A stretch of DNA of 45,696 nt from Bacteroidota bacterium (GTDB lineage Bacteria > Bacteroidota > Bacteroidia > B-17B0 > Aurantibacillaceae), in NCBI GenBank assembly GCA_016708845.1, contig JADJFB010000034.1:1-45696 (forward strand), given 5' to 3'. A program made the position numbers and the translations under genes. The notes beneath the pieces are model-generated. The model did no database searches. It was not told where the DNA came from and saw nothing but the letters and a program-made list of their open reading frames with translations. Below are positions 36,511 through 45,509 of the stretch, piece after piece (the stretch's first letter is position 1; every line of letters starts with the position of its first letter).

Positions 36511-36525
36511 CAAACAACCTATAAC
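36510..36525 (+). other. Closing arm of cassette unit D; rest of its site missing
   Basis: ACAAACAACCTATAAC matches the reverse complement of the unit's beginning (35550-35565) at 14 of 16 positions. The sequence reaches the next gene's ATG 28 bases later, so the remainder of an attC-like site is absent. This marks the right end of the array. Confidence 0.5.
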
Positions 36526-36552
36526 ACATGCTACTACAAAATTGAAAAAGAA

Positions 36553-37110
36553 ATGACAGCCACTTTTTTTGCTTCGCCCAAAGAATTTAGAAACTGGTTA
36601 GAAAAAAACCATGATAAGAAAACTGAACTCATTGTTGGTTACTATAAAGTAGCAAGCAATAAACCCAGTATGACATGGTCGCAATCGGTTGACGAAGCGC
36701 TTTGCTTTGGCTGGATAGATGGTGTAAGAAGAACGATTGATGACGAAAGCTATTGTATTCGTTTTACCCCAAGAAAGAGTACTAGCATTTGGAGTGCCAT
36801 TAATATAAAAAAAGTAGAAGAGCTTCAGAAGCTTGGTTTAATGAAACCTGAAGGACAAAAAGCCTTTGATTTAAGAAAAGAAGATAGATCAAAAATTTAT
36901 TCGCACGAAAAAGAGCCAGTTAAACTTGAACCAGCTTATGAAAAACAATTTAAAACAAATAAAATAGCTTGGGATTTTTTTAATGCTCAAGCACCTTCCT
37001 ACAAAAAAATAATGATTTACTGGATTATGAATGCCAAGCAAGAAAAAACCAGATTAGCTCGTCTCGAAAAAACAATTACTTATAGCGAACAAAAAAAGCG
37101 GGTGCTATAA
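36553..37110 (+). CDS. YdeI/OmpD-associated family protein
   Basis: Intact, 185 residues. FFASPKEFRNWLEKNHDKK, then ELIVGYYKVASNKPSMTW, SVDEALCFGWIDGVRRTID, YCIRFTPRKSTSIWSAINI and the C-terminal RLARLEKTI are the standard order of the YdeI/OmdA family. Members are small cytoplasmic proteins linked to peptide or bacteriocin tolerance in enterobacteria, with unknown biochemistry. It sits just outside the cassette-like array and converges on the RprY-type regulator with 12 bases between stops. Confidence 0.9.
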   Translation: MTATFFASPKEFRNWLEKNHDKKTELIVGYYKVASNKPSMTWSQSVDEALCFGWIDGVRRTIDDESYCIRFTPRKSTSIWSAINIKKVEELQKLGLMKPEGQKAFDLRKEDRSKIYSHEKEPVKLEPAYEKQFKTNKIAWDFFNAQAPSYKKIMIYWIMNAKQEKTRLARLEKTITYSEQKKRVL

Positions 37111-37122
37111 ATTTGATTGACG

Positions 37123-37824
37123 TTATTTAACTGGCACATTAAAAATAAAGCCAACACCAAATACATTTTCAATACTTAATTCAGGGTCTTCTTTCAGATA
37201 CTTCCGAATCTTGGTAATAAACACATCTAAACTTCGTCCTAAAAAATAATCGTTCTCGCCCCATAATTCTTTTAGCATTTCCTCGCGCTTAATCACATGA
37301 TTACGATGATTAGATAAATAACGAAGAATATCACTTTCTTTTTCGGTAATACGTTTGGTGCTACCAGCAATAGTTAACGATTGATTAGCGAAATCAAATG
37401 TATATTTTCCAATAGTACTAATTTCTGTTTTTACTTCACTACTGCTTTCAGGCATCCTTCGAATCACCGCTTTTATTTTCCAAAGTAATTCTTCTTCATC
37501 AAAGGGTTTAGTAATGTAATCGTCTGCTCCCAAACCATAGCCTTTGAGTTTATCTTCTTTTAATGATTTGGCAGTAATAAAAATAATAGGAATGTTCTTA
37601 TCTTTTAATCGTATGTCTTTTGCTAAAGTAAACCCATCCAACTTTGGCATCATTACATCCAATAAGCATAAATCAAAGGTTGTATTCTGAAAAGCTTTCA
37701 GCGCCAATTCTCCATCCTTACATAACTTCACGTTAAACCCTTCCGTTTCTAAATAATCCACCAAAAGCATACCTAAGTTCAGATCGTCTTCAGCTAATAG
37801 TATATTTAATTTTTCTTTATACAT
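37123..37824 (-). CDS. rprY: RprY-type response regulator
   Basis: Intact, 233 residues. The receiver domain has NILLAEDDLNLGMLLVDYLE, CLLDVMMPKLDGFTLA (phosphoacceptor D near residue 55), IIFITAKS and DDYITKPFDEEEL. The output domain has RITEKESDILRYLSNHRNHV, KREEMLKELWGENDYFLGRS and the end FGVGFIF. The NDYFLGRSLDVFITKIRKYL stretch is characteristic of RprY in Bacteroidota. It acts with the kinase gene immediately upstream on the same strand. The true stop of that kinase probably lies 14 bases inside this pair's junction (see kinase entry). Confidence 0.92.
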   Translation of the reverse strand: MYKEKLNILLAEDDLNLGMLLVDYLETEGFNVKLCKDGELALKAFQNTTFDLCLLDVMMPKLDGFTLAKDIRLKDKNIPIIFITAKSLKEDKLKGYGLGADDYITKPFDEEELLWKIKAVIRRMPESSSEVKTEISTIGKYTFDFANQSLTIAGSTKRITEKESDILRYLSNHRNHVIKREEMLKELWGENDYFLGRSLDVFITKIRKYLKEDPELSIENVFGVGFIFNVPVK

Positions 37825-37827
37825 AAC

Positions 37828-38955
37828 TCATTCTGCGTTACACGTAAGGTAGTCTAATAATAAATGCAGTTCCCGACTCTCCTGTTCTATTCCTATGCCA
37901 TTGTCGCAAACACTAATAATCAATTCATCTTGCTTATTAGAGGTTTGAATTAATAGTTCAGGTTCATGATTGGAATACTTTAGTGCATTGTCAATGAGAT
38001 TACACAGCGCATTCGCTACATGAGTTTTATCTCCATTAATCACAACATGTTTTGCCTCCAAATGAGTAGTTACTATACAATGCTGATGTTCAATTTGCAC
38101 ACTCATACATTTTAAACAATCTTGTATCAATTGATGAATATCGAGTTCTGTTTTGCGTAATGGGACTTCACCCCTTTCCAAAGCGCTCATGCTCAATATT
38201 TGTTCTACTTGCAACCTCAACTTTTCATTTTCATCCAATATAATGCTTGAGTAATGCCTGATTTTTTCTTCCTGATGAATATTTGCATCCTTCATCATCA
38301 TCTTGCTGGCTAAAGCAATGTTAGTTAAAGGTGTTTTAAATTCATGCGTCATGTTATTTAAAAAATCGGTGGTATATTGCGAAATACGTTTCTCTTTGAT
38401 GAGCGACATAACCGTTTGCCAAAATGTAATGAGTACTATTAAAATCAATATGACAGAACTAATAAATGGAATCCCCATTTCTGCCATAATAAATTCATCT
38501 TTTTCAGGGAAAACCAATTTGAGGTCAATGCCATTTTTTGATAAAAGGCCTTTTTTGTCGGCAGGCGCTGCTTCTGTTACACAGGCTTGATAACAACCCT
38601 GTTGATTCATCTTTAGTTCGTTTTGAAAAGTAAGGTCGTTTTTAAAAGTAGGTGTAAAAGGTTTAACCGAAAATGAATAAGCAATTTGAATGTTGTATGC
38701 CTTCATATAATAATTGAAGAGAGAATCAATTTTTCGTTTTTCGTTTACACCAACACATAGCTCTAAATTTTTAACCGTAGTGGTATCTTTCGCCAATGCA
38801 TCGGCCGTTTTAGAAAGTACCATATTAGCCTTTTCGTTAAATATGTTTTCTTTAACAGTAGCTGTTTCGTATATCCAATTTACCTGGATAATCAGCACGA
38901 TAATGAGAGCCAAGGAAGATATTCCTATAAACAGATAATTTCGATTCAATTTCAT
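37828..38955 (-). CDS. rprX: RprX-type sensor kinase lacking the F and G2 boxes
   Basis: 375 residues as read from ATG 38955 (MKLNRNYLFIGIS). Two spans (about 8-26 and 165-185) flank the sensor. The H-box is FLNNMTHEFKTPLTNIALAS, the N-box ALCNLIDNALKYSN and the G1 box VCDNGIGIEQ. After that the expected 60 or so residues with K-F-Y-R and G-F-G-L-G-L are absent. The sequence jumps to codons that, in another frame, read ESGTAFIIRLPYV and stop at 37838, clearly the genuine C-terminus. So an out-of-frame internal deletion around 37876-37886 removed the ATP-lid. The protein as written could not bind ATP normally. Natural mutation and assembly collapse are both possible. Confidence 0.85.
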   Translation of the reverse strand: MKLNRNYLFIGISSLALIIVLIIQVNWIYETATVKENIFNEKANMVLSKTADALAKDTTTVKNLELCVGVNEKRKIDSLFNYYMKAYNIQIAYSFSVKPFTPTFKNDLTFQNELKMNQQGCYQACVTEAAPADKKGLLSKNGIDLKLVFPEKDEFIMAEMGIPFISSVILILIVLITFWQTVMSLIKEKRISQYTTDFLNNMTHEFKTPLTNIALASKMMMKDANIHQEEKIRHYSSIILDENEKLRLQVEQILSMSALERGEVPLRKTELDIHQLIQDCLKCMSVQIEHQHCIVTTHLEAKHVVINGDKTHVANALCNLIDNALKYSNHEPELLIQTSNKQDELIISVCDNGIGIEQESRELHLLLDYLTCNAE

Positions 38956-39160
38956 TGTGTAGCTCAAAATTAGGGATTTTCCTTTAAGTATTGTGGCACG
39001 TTAACAAGTCGTTAACAAGCCAATAACTAGTTGCTAACAGAATACTGGAAAAATAATAGGTAATTTTGCTAGTAATTAAACAAACACGAATGATCCATGT
39101 TGTTAAATACTCAGCACTATTGATACAACATGGATTTTCGGAAATTTAAAATTTAATCTA

Positions 39161-39385
39161 ATGAAATTATCTATTTTATACTTGGCTACCTTATCACTAT
39201 TAATGGGAAGTTGCAAAAAAGAATGCGCAAAAAAATTAAGCCCTGCAAATCAAACTACTGAATCTTTAAAAACTACACAGCCTAATTTCATTCATCCCTA
39301 TTTTATTAAGTATAAAAACTATCGAAACGATTTAAATTCGACCTATAAAAATTTCGTTACTAACTCTTATAATAAAGGCTGTTAA
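39161..39385 (+). CDS. Small lipoprotein
   Basis: 74 residues. The signal peptide ends in a lipobox (SLLMGSC, Cys near residue 18). The mature part is short and polar with several Asn, Lys and Tyr and a final Cys (SYNKGC). No family is recognised. It lies 15 bases ahead of a second lipoprotein gene and is probably cotranscribed. The 190-bp gap before it, divergent from the RprX-type kinase, should hold the promoters. Confidence 0.6.
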   Translation: MKLSILYLATLSLLMGSCKKECAKKLSPANQTTESLKTTQPNFIHPYFIKYKNYRNDLNSTYKNFVTNSYNKGC

Positions 39386-39399
39386 ATAAAATAGTTACT

Positions 39400-39969
39400 A
39401 TGATGCATCCATTTCCTTTATTTTTATTTATTATCTTAGGTTTATTGTCATTACAATCGTGCGACAAAGCAATTGCAAATGAAAAAACAACAGATACACC
39501 TAAGGTTGATGCTAAAACTAATACAACAGAAGTTAAACCTGTTTACGATTTAAACCATGTTGTATATTCAGACACCAAAGGCATAAGTGCAGGTGGAGAA
39601 ATCTTTACAACGTTTGATTGTCCGGATGACTTAAACTTTCCTCCAATTAGTATAAAACATTGGGATAAGATTTCTGTTGTTAACGGAAGACTTCCAACTT
39701 ATGAAGAAACACATAATGGCATGTCGATTCATCATTATGGTGGGGAAGCAAACAAGGCTGTTACAGTTTATAATATGACCTTACCACGTTTAGCAAGTAT
39801 TTATAGTAATCGTACCAAGCAATATGAAACGGTGGTTGTTATTCAAATGGTGCAAACTGCAAAAGATACCGTGGTAGGTTATCGTTATTTAACAGGAGGC
39901 TGTGGAGGTTCTTTATTTAAAAACTTCCATTTTTTAACGGCATCAGAAATACAAAAAGTAGTTGATTGA
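39400..39969 (+). CDS. Uncharacterised lipoprotein
   Basis: 189 residues. Lipobox LLSLQSC (Cys near residue 21), then a Thr/Lys-rich linker and a globular domain with two cysteines (TTFDCPDDLNFPPISIKHWD and GGCGGSLFKNF). No catalytic motif or family is recognised. It lies between another lipoprotein and a single-span protein, spaced 14-15 bases each side, in what looks like a three-gene transcript of envelope proteins. Confidence 0.7.
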   Translation: MMHPFPLFLFIILGLLSLQSCDKAIANEKTTDTPKVDAKTNTTEVKPVYDLNHVVYSDTKGISAGGEIFTTFDCPDDLNFPPISIKHWDKISVVNGRLPTYEETHNGMSIHHYGGEANKAVTVYNMTLPRLASIYSNRTKQYETVVVIQMVQTAKDTVVGYRYLTGGCGGSLFKNFHFLTASEIQKVVD

Positions 39970-39984
39970 TAAACAATACAAAAC

Positions 39985-40653
39985 ATGAAAACAATCCCAA
40001 AACGTTATCCGAAAATAGTAGTTGGAACTTTTGTTTTAGCTTTAGTTATATTGATCATGTCTTTCATTGCTTATGATAAGAGCACAACAGAAGCTAATAA
40101 TACTGTATTAGAAATTACAAGCGTTTCAATCATTGATGGCAATTATAAAATTGATACGAATATTGCTATCAATAATGGAATTAAAGAAAAATTAATTGCT
40201 ACGCTGGAAGCTGAAACACTCATTGATAAAAAAACAGTAAAAGAGATTCCTGATTTTATCAAAAAATTTTTAGATGGTATTTCAACTAACCAAACATTTG
40301 ACATGGCAAATCCAGATGAAGCATGGCAGGAAGGCGGCTGGGTAAATGGTTTTAATAACGAAAAAAAAGCCATTGTACATGCCACCTCTTCAGTAGCGAA
40401 GCCTTTTCCACCAAGACAGTTAATTTATTGCGGTATTGGAAAAAACATGGCGCTCATTTCGTATTATATTGGTGGAATTAAAAAAACACAAAATAATATA
40501 ATGATAAAATTCGAAAATGATAAAATTGTTGACTTATGGTTCGATCATTATTATTCTCAGTTTGGCTATTCGCTTGGCGGCAATACTAATTATGTAACCT
40601 CAAAAGCCGACATTATTAAATATATTAAGAATACTAATAGCGGAGGTTGTTAA
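39985..40653 (+). CDS. Uncharacterised membrane-anchored protein
   Basis: 222 residues. One N-terminal span (VVGTFVLALVILIMSFIAY, about 12-30) anchors an extracytoplasmic domain with mixed alpha/beta patterning. It ends NTNSGGC, and an internal CGIGKNMALISYYIGGIKKT stretch is hydrophobic enough for a core strand pair. No known family. It shares the run of small envelope genes from 39161. An L,D-transpeptidase-like gene follows after about 120 bases. Confidence 0.7.
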   Translation: MKTIPKRYPKIVVGTFVLALVILIMSFIAYDKSTTEANNTVLEITSVSIIDGNYKIDTNIAINNGIKEKLIATLEAETLIDKKTVKEIPDFIKKFLDGISTNQTFDMANPDEAWQEGGWVNGFNNEKKAIVHATSSVAKPFPPRQLIYCGIGKNMALISYYIGGIKKTQNNIMIKFENDKIVDLWFDHYYSQFGYSLGGNTNYVTSKADIIKYIKNTNSGGC

Positions 40654-40772
40654 GATAAGCTATTAAATAAAAAATCACCTCAAACAAGAAATTATAAATT
40701 ATCTTAAAACTATACAAACAGCGAATTGCTAGCCAGTTAAATTCAAAAATAAGTGTGTAATTTTAGCTTGCA

Positions 40773-41348
40773 TTGAAGCCATTAATTTTACATATTTTCA
40801 TTTTACTAAGTACATTTAGCTATGGCCAGCTAAATAATAAACTTTTAAAAAAGGCAACGGAAGCCCAAGCTTTTTGCAAGAAAAACAATATGAATACAGA
40901 ATATTGTTTTTTAGTGGATTTCTCAATCCATTCGGGTAAAAATCGTTTTTTTATTTACAATTTTAAAACCAACACTGTCGTTCAATCAGGTTTAGCGTGT
41001 CATGGTATTGGTAAAAATAGTACTACCGAAAAACCAATTTATAGTAATGAAGTGGGGAGCAATTGCAGCTCACTTGGTAAATATAAAATAGGCAAACGTG
41101 CGTATAGCAATTGGGGAATTAATATTCATTACAAAATGCATGGTTTAGAAAGCACAAATTCAAATGCCTTTAAACGACAAGTAGTATTACATTCTTATAG
41201 CTATGTTTCGGAAACAGAGTTATTTCCTAATCACTTAACTATGGGATGGAGTCAGGGCTGCCCTGTTTTAGCAAATGGATTAATGAAAACAATCGATGGG
41301 TTATTACTAAAAACCAAAAAGCCAACTTTGATTTGGATTTATGAGTGA
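40773..41348 (+). CDS. Murein L,D-transpeptidase catalytic-domain family protein
   Basis: 191 residues from a TTG at 40773. A signal peptide (KPLILHIFILLSTFSYGQ) leads to a domain with YCFLVDFSIHSGKNRFFIYN, CHGIGKNSTTEKPIYSNEVG, VVLHSYSYVS and WSQGCPVLANGLM. The H-S and S-x-G-C-P-V blocks carry the expected His and nucleophilic Cys of the PF13645-type YkuD relatives, which cross-link or attach proteins to peptidoglycan in the periplasm. No ATG start is available in frame; TTG gives a proper signal peptide. Confidence 0.8.
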   Translation: MKPLILHIFILLSTFSYGQLNNKLLKKATEAQAFCKKNNMNTEYCFLVDFSIHSGKNRFFIYNFKTNTVVQSGLACHGIGKNSTTEKPIYSNEVGSNCSSLGKYKIGKRAYSNWGINIHYKMHGLESTNSNAFKRQVVLHSYSYVSETELFPNHLTMGWSQGCPVLANGLMKTIDGLLLKTKKPTLIWIYE

Positions 41349-41359
41349 GATAATCGTTT

Positions 41360-41896
41360 CTATTTCGATATTTTATACCCAATCTTAGTTCTTGGCTTCG
41401 TGTTCTCTTTCTTTTCGATAAGTTCGTCTAAATACCTAAAGACAATCTCCATGTTTTTATCTTGATTGTCTAATTTCTTTTTTATTTTCTCAATATCTAA
41501 ACGAAGCTCTGTATTATCAGTTAACATTTGCCTCACTTTTGTAAAAATTCGCATAATTTGAATATTTACAGCAATAGCAATTTTACTATTTAAAACACTT
41601 GAAAGCATTGCTACGCCTTGTTCTGTAAATACTATTGGCAAATAGCTTACACCTCCCCAACTTGAGGTGCCAAATTGGCACCTCAAGTTTTCATATTCTA
41701 GTTCTGTTAATTCAAACATAAAATCTTCCGGAAAACGTTCAATATTTCTTTTTACCTGACGTTTGAGTTGTTTAGTTTCCACCTGATACAAATCAGCTAA
41801 ATCTTTATCCAACATCACTTTTTGATTTCTGATGACATAAATTTTGTTCATCACAACTTCATCGGGTACCACTAACACATTCTCTTTCTTTATCAT
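41360..41896 (-). CDS. ORF6N-domain protein
   Basis: 178 residues. The N-terminal ORF6N domain (about 17-105) has IYVIRNQKVMLDKDLADLYQ, VETKQLKRQVKRNIERFPED and YLPIVFTEQGVAMLSSVLNS. A coiled-coil tail follows (LRLDIEKIKKKLDNQDKNME). ORF6N domains come from phage and are DNA-associated; solitary copies are frequent in Bacteroidota, with unknown function. Inside the gene, a 31-bp palindrome (41659-41689) encodes the CQFGTSSWGG region. Confidence 0.88.
   Translation of the reverse strand: MIKKENVLVVPDEVVMNKIYVIRNQKVMLDKDLADLYQVETKQLKRQVKRNIERFPEDFMFELTELEYENLRCQFGTSSWGGVSYLPIVFTEQGVAMLSSVLNSKIAIAVNIQIMRIFTKVRQMLTDNTELRLDIEKIKKKLDNQDKNMEIVFRYLDELIEKKENTKPRTKIGYKISK
41659..41689. repeat. 31-bp perfect palindrome inside the ORF6N gene
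   Basis: AACTTGAGGTGCCAA (41659-41673), one central A, then its exact reverse complement TTGGCACCTCAAGTT (41675-41689). It lies wholly within coding sequence. Confidence 0.85.
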
Positions 41897-42015
41897 AATA
41901 TAAACTCTCTATAAACTACACTACAAAGTAAAGTTATTTACAGACTAGTGATTGCTATGGATTGTAGCAATTTAATTTTCAAAAAAATAAAGGGAAAGTC
42001 AAAGGTGGGTAAATT

Positions 42016-44112
42016 CTAAACTACTTTTACACCAATTAAAGACACATCATCTACTTGGTCGTGCTTGTGCATCCAATCATTAAAAGTACTATCCAGAATA
42101 TTTTTTTGCTCTGCCATAGGCAGTGCGCTATTTTTAATTAAAGATTCAATTAAAGGTTTGTATTTTAATTTTTTGCCTTTAGGTCCGCCAAACTGATCGG
42201 CATATCCATCGGTGCATAAATAAATTATATCGCCTGCTTGTAATTGAATGGTAACACTTGAAAATGGTGTTTCTGTTTCTAAGTATAAACCAATTGGCAT
42301 TTTATCGGCTTTGACTTCGACAAGCTCAGTCACCGCATTTTCATTCTTTCTTACCAGCCATAACGGATTATTAGCGCCCGCAAACTCCAAAGTATTATCT
42401 AATTTATTCCATACGCACAAGCTCATATCCATGCCATCTTTTTGTTGTGTCCCACCTTTTTGTTCAAGGGCATGAATAATTTTAGAACGTAGTTTATTTA
42501 AAATTTGATCTGCTTTAAATATTTTATTTTCCACTACAATTTCATTTAAAAAACTATTGCCTAACATACTCATAAAACCGCCTGGCACACCGTGCCCAGT
42601 GCAATCTGCTAAACAAAAAACTGACCTGTTGTTAGGTGTGTTATAAGCCCAATAAAAATCGCCACTCACAATATCTTTAGGTTTAAATAAAATAAAATGC
42701 TCTTTCGATATTTTATTCCAAACATCTTCGCCAGTTAAAACTGCTTGTTGTATTCGCTTGGCGTAATTGATACTATCAATAATTTCTTTTTGTTTTTCGT
42801 CAACCAATTCCTTTTGATGAGTAATCTCTTCGTTCTTCAACTCTACCTCCATCTTTTGGTTTTCAATGATGAGATTTTGTTTTTTAGTTTTTTTGAAATT
42901 AATAAAAGCGATGGCAGCAAAAAAGCCTGTCCCAACTAATGCTAATGTTCCAAATAAAATGATGAAAGATTTTTGCTTGTTTTGTTTTTCTTTTGTCTCA
43001 ATTTCAAACGTTTGCGACTTAATTTGCAACTCTTTCTTTTCAGTTTCATACTTAGCTTCGAGCTCATTTGTTTTAGACTGCATATTATTATCATTAATTG
43101 AGTCGAGTAAAACCGATTTTAACCATCAACTCATGCGCTAAATCATACTTACCAAAATTGAACAAGATTTTTTCCTTTATGATCTGTAACTGATATATTT
43201 TATTCAAGTCTTCATCCTGATCAGCAAATAAAATAGCAGAATCTATATATACTATAGCTTTCGTGTAATCTTTCTTAAAATTTAATAACTCAGCGTAATT
43301 TCCGTAACTATTCTTCTTAAAATGATAATCCAAAGAATTGGCTTTAATTAAATCCAATGCCATTGAATTATACCTAAATGCAGAATCAAATTTTGAGATT
43401 TTATAAATTCAGTGCTTAAATTATTTAAAATAAATACAATATCAGAGTTAATACTCTCTTTTTTAGCGATATCCAAAGCACGCAAATAATATTCAATCGA
43501 CTTGTCTGAGTTTCTTAAGTCGCTATATATATTTGCCAAATTTGAATAAACATTATACAGTGTTGTATTGTCTTTCTCGCTAGTAGCAATTTTTAATGCC
43601 TTTAGATAGTATATTTCAGATTTTGATAATTGATCTAATTCATAGAATAAAACTCCTAAACTGTTATACAATTTAGAGAGTCCGATATTATATTTTTCAG
43701 CTACAAAATATGGCTCAGCTTTAATAAAAGAAGAAATAGCCTCTTCATATTTCATTTTTTCGATAAAACATATTCCTAGATTAGTATAACTCCTACCAAC
43801 ACCAACTTTAAAATTATTGACAAGTTGAATTTTAAGTGCTTTATTATGGTATGCAATAGAACTGTCGATTATTCCCTCATAATAAAAAGAAGAACCTACT
43901 GTATTTAAGCAATAACTTTCTAGATACTTACTATTTATTGTGATGGCATCTTTTAATGCAACTTTTGAAATCTTGATTGCTAATTTGGGGTCAATAGTAA
44001 ACAATGTTCTCGCACTATCAATTTTAGCAACAATTATCAATGAATCGTTAGTGCCTTGAGCAATTACGACTTTAAACATGAGTAGCCAAAATAATATAAT
44101 AGAGACTTTCAT
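42016..44112 (-). CDS. TPR-SpoIIE serine phosphatase, membrane-bound (frameshifted)
   Basis: About 698 residues across breaks near 43090 and 43390. A signal peptide (MKVSIILFWLLMFKVVIAQ) precedes about seven TPR units (for example AIAYHN-like SIAYHNKALKIQLVNNFKVG and YSNLANIYSDLRNSDKSIEY), a coiled coil, one membrane span (IILFGTLALVGTGFFAAIAF), a second coiled coil (IIENQKMEVELKNEEITHQK) and a C-terminal PP2C/SpoIIE domain. The latter has VSGDFYWAY, FCLADCTGHGVPGGFMSMLG and IYLCTDGYADQFGG with the metal-binding aspartates. It probably dephosphorylates a regulatory protein in response to a periplasmic signal, as in RsbU-type partner switches. A REP-like repeat encodes TELVEV in the phosphatase domain. 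Confidence 0.88.
42314..42334 (+). repeat. REP-like dispersed repeat inside the SpoIIE domain
   Basis: Core TTCGACAAGCTCAG, read on the coding strand as TELVEV, in a loop of the phosphatase domain between LWLVRKNENAV and KADKMPIG. It is a variant of the repeat at 10854-10875 and in frame. Confidence 0.6.
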
Positions 44113-44123
44113 AAATTAACTAT

Positions 44124-45509
44124 TTACCCAAACAACTTAGCAAACACATCTTCCATTTTAGAAACGGCGATTACATCGATTTTAAACTGTTTAATGTCCA
44201 AGCCCTTTAGGTTATATGAAGATATGTAAATTTTTTCAAAACCTAATTTTTGTGCTTCAGAAATTCTTTGCTCAATTCTGTTTACGGGACGAATTTCCCC
44301 AGTTAAACCAACCTCAGCAGCAAAGCATACATTCTGCGCTATAGGCAAGTCTTCATTACTTGATAATACAGCACACACCAAAGCTAAATCGATTCCGGGA
44401 TCTTCTACTTTTAAGTCCACCAGCTATATTAATAAATACATCTTTGGCGCCTAAACGAAATCCACAACGCTTTTCAAGAACGGCTAACAACATGGATAAC
44501 CGTCTCAAATCAAAGCCTGTTGATGAACGTTGTGGTGTGCCATAAGCTGCAGTGCTAACCAAAGCCTGTGTCTCAATTAATAAAGGGCGATTACCTTCTA
44601 AGGTTGCTGCAATTGCTACGCCGCTTGTTGCTTCTTGTCGATTGATAATTAATATTTCTGATGGGTTCAATACTTCTTTTAATCCATCTCCGTTCATCTC
44701 ATAAATACCCATTTCGTTGGTACTACCAAAACGATTCTTCGTCGCCCTTAATAAACGGTAAATGTGATTTCTATCTCCTTCAAATTGCAACACCGTATCT
44801 ACCATGTGTTCCAAAACTTTTGGTCCAGCCAAACTTCCCTCTTTGGTAATATGACCAATCATAAAAACAGGCACATTGGTTTCTTTAGCAAATCGCAAAA
44901 ACTCAGCGGCACATTCTCGTACCTGACTCACACTTCCAGGACTGCTATCAATATAACTCGTATGAATAGTTTGAATAGAATCAATGATGACTAACTGAGG
45001 CTCTACTTTTTCAATCTGCGTAAAAATATTTTGGGTATTGGTTTCTTGCAAAATGAAGCAACTCTCTGTCGTCATTCCAATTCGTTCGGCGCGCATTTTA
45101 ATTTGCTGTTCGCTTTCTTCACCACTAACATAAAAGGACTCTTAAATTTTTTTAAGCGTAAAGCCAATTGCAACATTAAGGTTGATTTACCAATTCCTGG
45201 TTCTCCACCAAACAATACTAAACTACCCGGAACAACTCCTCCTCCTAAAACTCGAGCTAGCTCCTGCCCAGGAACTTGAATGCGCGGATATTCGGCAATG
45301 CCAATTTCTTGCAATAAAATAGATTGATTGGAACGATTGTTTTCGTTTTTATTTGCCGAAAATAACTGCAATCGGTCGTTTTTAGACTCTTTGTGCACGA
45401 CTTCTTCTACAAGAGTATTCCACTCGCCACAGCTATTGCATTTGCCTGCCCATTTAGCGGCTTGTGCGCCGCAACTCTGACAGAAATAGGATGTTTTTGT
45501 TTTTGCCAC
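44124..45509 (-). CDS. radA: DNA repair protein RadA (frameshifted)
   Basis: 461 residues, the expected length, with two breaks (near 45140 and 44405). The start MAKTKTSYFCQSCGAQAAKW carries the four-Cys zinc finger (C-x2-C … C-x2-C). The RecA-like core has Walker A GGEPGIGKSTLMLQ, Walker B PQLVIIDSIQ and the RadA-specific KNRFGST. The Lon-like C-terminal domain has GGLKVEDPGIDLALVCAV-type sequence (reading across the break), VGLTGEIRPVNRIEQRISEA and the end KLFG. RadA promotes branch migration in recombinational repair as a hexameric helicase. It is the first gene of a leftward run followed 11 bases later by the TPR-SpoIIE gene. Confidence 0.94.

Noticed and set aside
26929..36525. Integrase or transposase gene within the cassette-like segment
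   Set aside because: I looked for tyrosine-recombinase (R…HxxR…Y) and DDE-type frames on both strands, including across breaks, and found none; the array lacks its own enzyme here.
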